A DNA stretch of 64,000 nt from Xylaria sp. FL1777 (Eukaryota > Ascomycota > Sordariomycetes > Xylariales > Xylariaceae): NCBI GenBank assembly GCA_022578965.1, contig MU400543.1, positions 299,449 to 363,448 on the forward strand, given 5' to 3'. The notes beneath the pieces were generated by a model that worked only from the letters and a program-made list of their open reading frames with translations, was not told where the DNA came from and did no database searches. Made by a program: the position numbers and the translations under genes. Each line of letters starts with the position of its first letter. Position 1 is the first letter of the stretch. Shown here piece by piece: positions 22,889 through 34,313 of this stretch.

Positions 22889-25800
22889 ATGGCCGACTAC
22901 TCAGAATTCACCAGAAAGTTCGAGGCTGGAGAAAAGAACGATGACATCGCCATCTGTGGATTCTCGCTCAAGTTCCCCGGAGATGCCATATCCTCGGAAG
23001 CCTTTTGGAAGATGATGGCAGAGAAGCGCTGTGCTTCGACTCCGTTTCCGACGAATAGATTCAATGGCGAAGGCTTTTTCCGAGAGAAGAATAGTCTGAA
23101 TACCGTAGGCTTCTTGAAATAACCCAAGTGATCCCTGAATATGAACAAAGCTTATACGAAGTCACAAGATTTCCGTTCGAGGTGGCCACTTTATACAAGA
23201 TGATCTCTCGACTTTTGATGCGAATTTCTTCTCCATCTCTTCTATGGAGGCGTCTTCGATAGACCCAATGCAACGTTGGCTGTTGGAAACTGCATTCAGG
23301 GCTCTTGAAAACTGTTAGTTTTAATTCTTGCTTGTTAATCAAGAGGGTCGGTGTTTAGCTAATAGGCGTACATAGCTGGCATTACTATGGAGAGTGTAGC
23401 TGGCTCTTCCACCTCTGTATATACAGGCTCATTCGGCTTGGACTACGGAATCCAGATCAACAGAGACGCTGAATGCCCACCGGCGTACGCAGGCCTGGGC
23501 TTCGGCATCAGCATGCTAGCCAACCGCCTCAGCTGGTTCTTCGATCTTCGAGGTCCTAGTATCGGTCTTGATTCAGCGTGTTCAAGCTCTGCAATGGCGA
23601 TCGACATGGCATGCCAGGCTTTAAAAACCGGATCTTGCAACATGGTATGTTGTTAGTGCCTTACTTCTAGTGTATTAGTCTAAAGTTTCCTAGAGTATGG
23701 TGGCAGGTTGTAATCTCACTTTCTCTCCCGAGACCTACACGTGGTTAAGCAACCTTCACTTTCTTTCACCAGATAGTAGGTGCTATTCATTTGACCATCG
23801 AGCAAACGGGTATGCTCGAGGGGAGGGGATCGCCGTCCTAATCCTAAAGAGGGTATCTGACGCGATCCGGGATGGAAACACAATCCGGGCAGTCATTCGC
23901 TCGACCCTCTCAAATGAAGACGGCCGGACCCCCGGAATCACACAGCCGAGTAGCCCGTCTCAAGAACGCCTGATCCGGGAATCGTACCGGCGAGCCGGCC
24001 TTTCCATGGAACCAACTCGTTACTTCGAGGCCCATGGAACGGGTACAGCTATAGGGGATCCTTGCGAAGCTAGAGCTATTACGTCGTCCTTTGAAGATGT
24101 CCGCTCGTCTTCTGATCCGATCTTCGTGTATGTTTCCCTTATCACCCACAGCTTAGTCCCCTATCCGAAGACCTAATTGGGGATACAGCGGCGCCGTTAA
24201 ATCCAATATTGGCCACCTAGAGGGTGCTAGCGGTCTTGCTGGAGTAATAAAGACAGTTTTAATCTTAGAGAAAGGAATCATTCCGCCTAATGCGAATTTC
24301 GAGAAACTGAACCCCAAAATCGACGCATATAGCTGGGGTCTCAAAGTAAGGGAACAAACACATTAGCATATCTCTCAAAACATGATTTGTGGGAAATCAC
24401 TAACTAATTCAGTTTCCCGATAGATGTCACCCGTGGCCATCTAGTGGTCTGCGAAGGGCCTCGGTAAATTCATTCGGGTACGGCGGTGCAAACTGCCATA
24501 TCATCCTTGACGACGCCTACCATTATCTGCACCTTAGGTCTTTATCAGGTCGGCACCGCACAGAATTATCTGTACCAGCCCTTAATGGAGTCACGGGTCT
24601 TGAACGTATACTAGTCAATGGGGTTACGAAAGGAGGCGAAACAGCGACGCAGCTCCCGAAACTTCTCGTGTGGACAAGTGCCGACGAGAGTGGAAATCAA
24701 CGCATCGCGGAGTTGTATCAAGCTATGGACCACCACAAATTGTCTGTTGGCCTGGGCTGGGAAAGGTGGCTCGGAGATCTGGCCTATACACTCGACAGTC
24801 ACCGGACACCCCTTCCATGGCGATCCTTCGCCTTGGTTCAATCTCCGACGGACCTAAAAGACATCGAGTCACGCATGTCTGCCCCAGTTCGAGCCGATGC
24901 AGCGAAGCCACCTCGAATTGGTTTCGTGTTCAGTGGACAAGGTGCTCAGTGGGTTGGTATGGCGCGAGAGCTAACACAGTACTCCAGCTTCAAAGCAGAT
25001 CTCCTCCGCGCCGACAAGTTCTTGAATAGCTTAGGATGCAGTTGGTCTGTAGTTGGTAAGTGGATTGAATCAGACGCCACGACACAAAACGGATAGGAGA
25101 AGACTTATGCTAACCCAACCGGAAGAGGCGCTGTCGAGGACAGACAAGGGCTCGGATATAGACGACGCTGAGGTTAGCCAGACCCTCTGCACCGTCCTAC
25201 AAACTGCCCTTGTCAACCTTCTGCGGCGATTCGGCGTAGCTCCATACGCTGTAGTTGGGCATTCCTCCGGAGAGATTGCTGCTGCGTATGTAATGCCCCT
25301 AATTTTGATAGCATGGGACTGATACGTGAACTCTAGCTACGCTGGCGGTTACATATCTGTCGAGTCCGCCTGGAAACTGGCATATTTTCGAGGAGTCTGT
25401 TGCTCAGAATTATCTGAAGCGTCTCTTTCCGGCGTGCCGGGCTCGATGATCTCAGCTGGTATCTCCATGGAGCGTGGACAAGATCTTATCGCAGCCTTCA
25501 AACGAGATTCTCTTGCCTTTGGGGTGACGATAGCTTGCGTTAACAGTCCTGAGAATGTAACTATCGCTGGAGAAGATCATATTGTTGACAGAATCCACGA
25601 AAAGCTAAATGCCGAAGGATTATTCGCTCGCAAACTTCGCGTACCGCTAGCCTACCACTCTCGACAGATGGAATCTACCTCAGCCAAATACGCCGCTATG
25701 GTTGGTACGTTGGACGGAACGCAAGATGCCAAGGTGCCCATGATATCCAGCGTTACGGGAAAGCGGGCTACCAGTGCCCAACTAACCGATCCTTTATACT

Positions 25801-28800
25801 GGGTTTTAAACATGGTGTCGACAGTGCACTTTTGCCAGGCCGTTACCAATATGTGTGCTCAATCGAGTGTCAACCTAGTCAAAAAACTTGATTTGAGCCA
25901 CATCTACGCCTGCGTTGTAGATGACTTCTTGGAAATCGGACCGCATGCAACACTACAAGCCCCAATCCGGGGTATTCTGAAGAATATTCCGCGCGGCGCT
26001 TCCATCGGTTACAGCTCCGTTCTCAAACGGCCACTTTCTGCTGTAGATACAATGTTGAGTGCCCTAGGACACATATGCAGCAAAGGGACCGCGGTAAACT
26101 TGAGGGCAGCAAATGAACCTTTCGAGATGGACGAACAAAAGCCCTCTAGAGCGCTTCTCGTCGATCTTCCGGAATATCCTTTCGATCATTCCCAAAGCTA
26201 CTGGCACGAGAGTAGACTTAGCCGGAATTATAGATTGAGGGAACATGCGCCTTCCAAGTTTCTAGGCGCTCGCTCTAGAGACTGGAACCCAGATGATGCT
26301 CGCTGGAGGCACTTCCTGAAGGTAGAGGATCTCCCTTGGGCCGAGCAACATATCATCAACGGCATCAATCTTTACCCGGGTGCCGGCATGCTGGTAATGG
26401 CTATTGAAGCGGCGAGTCAGTTAGCACAGGATAGTGGCCGAGCCGTGAACGGCTTCACAATGCAGGATGTACAGATCGATGCACCCATGGACCTATCCGC
26501 TGGCACCCTAGAGGTCCAGACATCTCTCAAGAAGTTATCTGGACTAAGAGAGGATCTTAAATTCGAGTTTACTATTCGGAGCTTCACACGTGAAACTTGG
26601 CTTGTCAACTGTCATGGTTCAATATCCGTGGAGTTTCACAGCGAAACAGACGGCTGGAGTAGCAAGAAAGCCCGTGAACAGCGGGCCGCTATAGCCCAAC
26701 AGTCTTCGTTGTTGCGTCAAAGCTGTGAGACTAGAGTTAACTGCGACACTATGTACGGGTACTTGAAAGGACACCGCCTCGATTACGGATCTCTTTTTCA
26801 AGTGATTCGAGAGCAGAGCTGCACTGATTCCGGACAAGCGGCTGCGAAGATTGTCCTAGCGCCCGACGGCGAAGAACATGAATTACACCAAAGGCATGTT
26901 GTCCATCCTATATTATTAGATGCGCTCATGCATCTATGCTTCACTGCATTCACCGCTGGCGGTTCTCGAGAGATGGCCACGAGCGTGCCTTCGCGCATTA
27001 ATGCGCTTTGGGTGTCAAACAAACTAAAAACCAGGCCCAGTTGTCTAGCTGCCGTTAATGATATTACTAGTGTTAACGAGCGTGGATTCTCCTGTAACGG
27101 AATAGGGGTGGACTGTGAGGACTCAGGAGAAATTGGGCTATGGTACGAAGGGCTCCAACTGACCAACCTGTCTGATGTTCCTACTCCCCCTCCCCTCTCA
27201 AATCCGAGGCAGTTTTGCATGAATATCGATTGCAAGATTGCTGTAGATAAGTTGAACTCTTCGCAACTTTACTCGGTATTGCAGGAACTTCACCCTGCGC
27301 AAGAGGAGGACCCTCAGCAATTCTTCGAGGACCTAGAGTTCCTCATCGAGGAGGCTCTCGTTCTATTGAAGGTCTCTGTCAAACGAAGTGAACTAAGCCA
27401 GGACGCGTCTTGGACAAGATATTATTGGGACTGGGCTGAGCATCACCTCAGCCAAAGGGCCTCTAGAAGTGGACATGCTAGTACGGATTCTCTGACGAAG
27501 CCAGCAGGGTCACCATGTTTCCAGGAGCTCTGCGACCGCATAGAGAAGGCGAACCCAGTGGGCCGGCTCTACGCCACCGTGGCTCGTAACCTTACGGCTT
27601 TGTTAAAGGGCGGTGTTAATCCATTAGAGCTGCTGATGCAGAATGATATCTTGAAGGACTATTATGAGGTGCTGACCAATTACCGATGCGCCGCTCAAAT
27701 ATCGAGCTATGTGGACTTATTTGCACATCAAAGGGCTGGTATGAACATACTGGAGGTCGGCGGGGGTACAGGAGCCGGAACTCGTAACATAATCCGTGCA
27801 CTCGGCGCACATTCGGGATCAGAGTCGTTCCTGCGGTGCAACCGATATGACTTCACGGATGTATCTGTCGCATTCCTCGACAAGGCACGGGATGAATTCA
27901 AGGCTTACGAATCCCAGATGACCTTCGGCACACTTGATATTGAGCGCGACTTCTCCGAACAAGGATACCGGGAAGCGGAATACGATATTGTTCTTGCCGT
28001 TAGTGTCTTGCATATCACAGCCAACTTGAAGCAGACTTTGCGTAACCTTCGGAGAACCATGAAACCTGGAGGTAAGCTCGTGATGCAGGAGTCGTTTAAG
28101 CCCGATGGATGGACATTGGGGTTCGTCTTTGGTGTATTTCCAGGGTGGTGGTTCGGGTCTGAAGATGGCCGAGTCCTCTCGCCCAGCATTACCCTCGGGG
28201 ATTGGGACGCTCTGTTGAAGGAAGTCGGATTCTCTGGTATAGACCTGGTGCTGCGAGATTTTAGCCAAGATGTAGCCCATCATTACGGATGGGTAGTTTC
28301 TACAGCTGTGGGTGGTGAGTCCTCTGATGCGCCGCAAGGTGGGATTCAGTCGCGATGGACTCATGACGCTACTATCGTTGTAGACCACAGTTCAACACAG
28401 CAACTGCTGCTCGCCAACCAGATAGTGCCTCTCTTGCAAGAGTGGTGGAGTATGAAGACCAATATTGTCGACATCACTGGTCTCCCTACTCAACAAGACA
28501 GAGATGCAAGTGGTCTTCTGATCTTCGTTGCCAACTATGGGACTCCTTTTCTCAGTGCTCTTACTGAGGAAACTTGGGTTCGTTTCCAACACCTCATGCA
28601 AAAATACGACCATTGTCTTTGGGTATCCACCGGGGGCGGCCGAGGGGCTGATCCCGAATACGGGATGATAGACGGCCTGGCACGGACTTTCAGGCTTGAG
28701 TACCCGAGTCTGCATTTCGTAACATTGGCTTTGGATACCACAGGTGAGGATCCCAGTAATAAAACTGATTTACTCCTTGCGGTTCTATCGGAGATGGCAT

Positions 28801-31267
28801 CTCGGAAGCCATCTACAAGCTACGAAGAAGGGTACGTGGAGTTGAATGGGTATCTACACACACGTCGTCTCGTGGATGCGAACCACGTCAAGTTGAGCAT
28901 GTATGCAAACTTGTCCCCTTATGAAATCTCATCGCTCGCTCTCAGTAGTCACATCCCGTTTACCATGAGGACGGGCTCATGGAAAGAGAAAGGCACCCCG
29001 TATTACATTGCATCAGTACCATTGTCTGATTCGCCTTGCAATGATACCGTAGATGTCGCAGTCAAGGCAGTCGCCCTTCGATCCCAGGGTCGGTCCCGAG
29101 TTCAACAGCCAGGTGAAGATTCTATTTGGCAGAGTGCTTGTGCAGGTGTGGTGCTCCAGGGAGGATCAGAGACCAACTTTAACCCCGGGGACCATGTCTT
29201 CGTCGCCTGGGGAGGTTCGTTCAGTTCACAGATCCGTGTATCATCTAAAAGAGTAGCCAAGATACCCCAGCACGTCACATTCTCGGATGCTTGTCGATAC
29301 ATACCGTCCAGGCTTGTCGCATTCCAGGCATTAATTGATGTGGGGCGGACTCAACAGAGCGAGTCTATTCTTGTTCATAATGGCTCCAGTCTTACAGGAT
29401 GCTCTGCTATTCAGCTCGCAACTGAAAACGGAGTGTCCGATCTTTGGGCAACGGCAGCCACGGAAGAAGAAAGTATTCGGATTACCAAGACCACCGGGCT
29501 CGCGACAAATCGTATCTTGCCTAGCTCTTGGTTTGAAAGTAGCCCGATGTTGATGTCTCAATGGAAACATCGGTTTAGCTTCCTGTTCTCTGCAAATGCG
29601 AAACGTACAAAGCCTTTGTTAGCACAATGTGTGATGCCGGGGGGACAGTGCGTCGTACAGTATCATCCGTCCACATCACCACGTGGTGACGGGCTCGCTT
29701 CCTGCGCGCCTTCACAAATATCCCTATCCGTTCTTCAGGATCATGGAGTAATGCAGACTCCCATACCAAGTCGGGCATCGCTCGATTATGCATGTAATAT
29801 TTCTCCTTGGTCGGGTCCAGTAGATTCCGATGGCCCTCCCGAGTTCCTCGCTTCGGAGCTGAGTAAAGTAGTGGACAGCTTGCGAAACATGCAGGACGAT
29901 GGGCCTATAATCATGAACCTGGATGACGCTGACACTGTCGAAGTAAGCTGCATAAACAATGCGCACCAATCCCCTTCTCGTCATTTTGCTGATCCACTTC
30001 AGATTCGAAAGGCTATTCAGCCAGGCTATGAATTAGGAGCAAATGCCACGTTTATTGTCTGTGGAGGATTGGGGGGTCTCGGTAGGGCGATTGCCCGATG
30101 GCTGGTCAGCCGCGGTGCTCGTAATTTGATTTTGTTGTCTCGATCAGGACCTCGAATTCCTGAGGCACACAGTCTCATCAGGGAACTCTCCCAAAAGCAA
30201 GTTCGCATAGAAGCTCCGTGCTGCGATGTGGCCGACAGGACCTCCCTGAGAACAGTCTTGGCAGATTGTCTCAAGAGACTACCCCCAATCAAGGGATGTA
30301 TCCAAGCTGCTATGGTGATGAGGGTGAGGCAAAAACCATTGCTTGATCAGATGAGCAAATTGACAAATAAGTACGGTGACTGACCTCGTTCCAGGAATCC
30401 GTCTTCCATAAGATGACCTATGATGACTGGAAGGCCGCGGTGGCTCCAAAGGTACAGGCATCCTGGAACCTCCACCTGGAGCTTCCAAGCGACCTCGACT
30501 TCTTCATCATGCTGTCATCGGTGATGGGGATTCTGGGAACAGGATCCCTCGCCGGGTACAATGCAGGCAATACATATCAAGACGCGCTGGCGCGGTACCG
30601 AGTTGCCCTCGGCCAGCGAGCAACAGCACTCGACATAGGCGGTGTGGTGGATGGAGGCTACCTGACGGGGCTGGGCAGCTTCATCGCGGGAATGCAGCGG
30701 GCGAAGGAATACGTGCCGTTGCTCACCCGGGAGGTATGCGGGCTGCTGGACATCTACTGCAACCCCAGCACCACGTTGTCGGCTGAGGACAAGGGCTGTC
30801 AGACGGTTGCGGGGATCAGCCCCCCAGCTTACTGGAAGGCCAGTCAGGCGATCCCTTGGACGATGCAGCAGCCGTTATGGGGCCACATGCACCACGTTCC
30901 TCCGCCACCAGGCCACGACGGCGCTGGCCCTGGGCAACCACACACCGGTGCATGCGCCGCCGACGAGCCTATCCGCGAGCGCGATGCCGTGGCCAAACTC
31001 GTGGCAGCAGGGGATGTCAGCGAGGCGGGCGAGGTGGCGTGCCAGGCCCTGGTCAACCGCGTGTCTTCGATGCTGGGGACGCCCGCGGCTCGCATGGATA
31101 AGCACAAAGCCATGCAGTCGTATGGCATCGATTCGCTCTCGGCGATCGATCTGCGCAACTGGGTGGGTGAGGTGTTCGACGTAGACCTGCCCGTGTTCGA
31201 GATTTTGGGTGGTGCGGATTTTGTTGCTACTGGAAGATCCCTTGCGCTCAGGATGAAGTACAAGTAG
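22889..31267 (+). CDS. Highly reducing type I polyketide synthase (KS-AT-DH-CMeT-ER0-KR-ACP)
   Basis: Iterative PKS of about 2633 aa. Exons are 22889-23104, 23169-23313, 23376-23644, 23694-24127, 24189-24345, 24413-~25044, ~25097-25285, 25337-30323 and 30395-31267. KS: Cys ~189 in DSACSSS, His in EAHGTGT and in [11 protein letters not shown]: Ser ~674 in GHSSGE. DH: His ~1019 in [10 protein letters not shown] and Asp in [10 protein letters not shown], both present. C-methyltransferase: SAM motif [11 protein letters not shown] at ~1486. ER: spans ~1920-2120, but the NADPH loop reads [13 protein letters not shown] instead of a glycine-rich GGVGQ type, so it is probably dead. KR: GGLGGLG at ~2256 with LSSVMG and YNAGN. 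ACP: GIDSLSA (Ser ~2588) 50 residues from the end. No thioesterase, reductase or other release domain follows. It should make a reduced, alpha-methylated polyketide released in trans. The AT junction at 25,045-25,096 needs a weak donor to keep frame; a frameshift is the alternative. Confidence 0.93.
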
Positions 31268-31863
31268 GTATCAGTAAGTAAGTACGTACAGCTATCAGCT
31301 ATGTACATATGGAGATAGGTAGTACATACACGTACATAAGTACTTACTAATGTATACCTACCTATATGTATGTAGATATGTAGATAGCTATAGGTACCTA
31401 AGGCACTGACGAACAGACATACTGTACTATAGATAGCCTATTACCTACCTACCTACCTAGGTAGATAGATAGTGTACGGACATGTTAATGCAGTGTGATG
31501 AACCGGAGAGTGCCCCCTGCGATGCACACAGTGTATAAGCGAGAGGTGCTTGCGCTCTCCCTACTTCTTCATAGGGCTATGTTATCTACTGCGTGAACTC
31601 ACACCGTGTAATACCAGCGTCGTACAGATCCCACGGTGTCTCCTGCGCGGTGTTCCGGAGTGTTAACTAACAACCGGCGCGCCATCTTCTCATTTTGTTC
31701 ATGATCTCGTTTAACCCCGTTGCTCATTATTCCATATGTGAATGGATATTTTTAGAGATGCTTGATATACCTATACCTATAAGTTTCTTTGGCTCCCCGC
31801 CCGCGCTCCTCCGGGTTGTGGTCTTCCCAGCCCAAACACACGATTCATAGCATCCGCGCAGCC
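31268..31863. other. Intergenic with GTAC/TAGG-rich tract
   Basis: 31,265-31,465 is packed with TACCTA, GTACAT and (CTAC)n/(TAGA)n units around CCTAGG. The rest is the promoter region of the BBE-type oxidase. No gene seen. Confidence 0.6.
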
Positions 31864-33756
31864 ATGTCGCTGTTGGTGTCGCTTGTTTTATTGCTGGCGT
31901 CTGTCGCCGCGACAGCGTGTGGTCAACAATGCAAGAACATCCCCGGCGATCCCAACTGGCCCAGCCAAGAAGACTGGGCGAGCCTGAATGAGACAACCGA
32001 CGGGCGTCTCATTGCGACGGTCCCCTTGGCAAGCGTCTGCCACTCTATAGGATCATTGGCGCGGTTCAATGGATCTGAGTGCGACATCCTCAAAGGCCTG
32101 TGGGATTATTCTGAGGTGCAGTACGCGACTATCTTTCCTAGAGCCAACTGGCGTGTTGTAAACTATAGGCACCGGAGCTCTAACAACGTTTGCACATCGC
32201 AGTTTCGAGGCCCCTGCTTCCATCATGCCCGCATGGTATCAGGAGTCCTGCAATCCGTTCTCTCCAACGTCCGAGCCTTGTGAGTTGGGGAAGTATGCGA
32301 GCTACTCAATCAATGTCAATGGCGTAGACGATATCCTCGCTGGTATCCGTTTCTCTCAGAACCACAGTGTGAGACTAGTCGTCAAGAACACGGGACATGA
32401 GTGAGTCTATACCACTTGTGCCTCCTTATTTTGTATTGCATCACGCCCAATCCGACGAGATTGAAGGCGGTGGCAACCTAACCGATCTCTAGTGGCACCG
32501 GGAAGTCGACCGGAACTGGAGCGCTTTCGCTCTGGATGAAAAACTTGAAGGACCGGGAAATCATTCATAACTACCAGAGTAGTTACTACACGGGACCAGC
32601 CATCAAATTAGGGGCCGGGGTCTTGGGTCTCGAAGCCTACGAGGCCGCAGATGCCGAGGGCTATCGCGTCACGGGCGGCAACTGTCCCTCGGTGGGCATC
32701 GTCGGGGGCTACACGCAGGGAGGAGGCCACTCGCAAATGGGCAGCGTATACGGAATGGGAGCGGACAATATACTAGAGTGGGAAGTTGTTACGACCGATG
32801 GTGAACACCTCATCGCCACCCCCAAGAAAAACTCTGACCTTTACTGGGCGCTAAGCGGAGGTGGAGGTGGCACTTACGGTGTTGTGGTCAGTATGACAGC
32901 GCGACTACACCCCGACGGTCCTATCGGAGGTGGTTACCTTACGTTCGACAACAAAACAGTCGGTACCGATGCATTTTGGCACGCCGTCGGGGTTTTCAAC
33001 AGCAAACTTCCTGAAATGCTAGACGCAGGGAACACTACAATTGTCTACAGTCTCGCAAACAACACTTTCGGCGTATATAACATTGCTGCAGATGGGCGAG
33101 ACGCTGACGAGGTGCGCGCTATCCTTCAACCCGCCCTGGACGATCTGGAGTCCCTCGGTGTTCCGTACAATTGCACGACTCATCAATCGGCCACGTTTCT
33201 CGAGCATCTCCGCCGCGACTACAGTCCATTCCCCGATGGCCCCTTTACAACTAGTGGGATTCTGGGAGGACGTTTAATTCCACGATCACTCCTGCTTGAC
33301 ACGGAAGGCAACGATAACTTGACTCAGATCCTCCGCGATACGGCAAGCCGGAGCGAGTACGCGGTATTAATGCAGTCTCTGAACGTCGGATCGCCGGCGG
33401 TGGCACAGGTGTCTGATAACGCAGTGCTCCCCGCGTGGCGCAAGACAGCTGTTCAGCTCATTCTTTCGGCTGGCTGGGACTGGTCCATACCCCGTGCTGA
33501 AATGGTGCGTCGCGAGGGCGTCATCGCTAATGAGCTCACCCCCCGCCTAATAGAAATCACGCCAGACTCCGGCTCATATCTTAACGAGGCAAATATGCAG
33601 CAGATAGACTGGCAGGATGCGTTCTTTGGGCAGAACTACCAACGCTTGTTGCGCATCAAGAAGAAGTACGACCCCAAGAGCCTATTGTATGCCGCCCAAG
33701 CTGTCGGAAGTGAGGCTTGGAAAGAGGATGCACAGGGTAGGTTGTGTAAGAGCTAG
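31864..33756 (+). CDS. Secreted berberine bridge enzyme-like FAD oxidase
   Basis: FAD-linked oxidase of 572 aa (PCMH-type FAD domain plus C-terminal BBE domain). Exons are 31864-32120, 32203-32400 and 32493-33756, with introns of 82 and 92 bp. An N-terminal signal peptide (MSLLVSLVLLLASVAATACG) points to the secretory route. Splicing restores SEVHFEAPASIMPAWY and NTGHDGTGKSTG. The His in NTGHD and the Cys in GGNCPSVG are the two usual covalent flavin attachment residues, so bicovalent FAD is expected. GGYTQGGGHS and the C-terminal SGSYLNEA...YQRLLRIKKKYDP block are family hallmarks. Members oxidise alcohols or dehydrogenate rings; some in polyketide clusters (Sol5 of the solanapyrone cluster) oxidise a substrate and guide a Diels-Alder step. 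It starts 597 bp after the PKS stop on the same strand. The specific reaction is unknown. Confidence 0.92.
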
Positions 33757-34313
33757 TAGGCGAAGTAAAGTCATAAAAGAGAAGTTTTTAATACTGGTAA
33801 TTGTACATAAATACGAGGAGGACTTTTTCTTGATATGTAGCTACTCTGAATCTCTTACTTTGTACATATCTACTTAGGTACCTACTATGTAGATAACTAA
33901 TACCCCTCTCCTAGGTACCCAGTAAGCTGGGTACTCTTCAGGGTTCAAAAGCAATCAGTTGGTCTGGCTCTTGTCATGACGTTCTTCTCCTTCTCAGGCG
34001 GGCAGCCAACCTTGAGACGACCGTTTATCCTCTAGGCCCTGCTTCTACATCGAGCTCGACACCACAGTCCGCCGGAATTTTTGTCCCCATGTACTATTGT
34101 CTATTCCTCATCGCTTCCGTTCCTGTCGTGCTAGGAATCTGTACAGTGCCTCTTGAATTGGCCCAGACCGATATTCGCACCGCAACCCAATTTCTAATAC
34201 CTGTAAGGTTCAGTGATTCTTCTCAGTTTATTCTTTATTCCTCTTCTTGCATCCTTATCTTGCTCACTTTTGAAAGGCCGAACCAACGAGCCACCATCCG
34301 AACAATCCCCGCC
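33757..34313. other. Intergenic between the BBE oxidase and the MYND gene
   Basis: Contains a TAGGTACCTA/CCTAGGTACC palindrome cluster at 33,873-33,922. A frame beginning at 34,089 runs into the next gene but has no start context or family support, so it is taken as upstream sequence. Confidence 0.5.

Noticed and set aside
34089..34313. Upstream extension of the MYND gene from an ATG at 34,089
   Set aside because: It would add a hydrophobic stretch foreign to the family; the ATG at 34,314 has good context (GCCATGG) and precedes the MYND finger directly.
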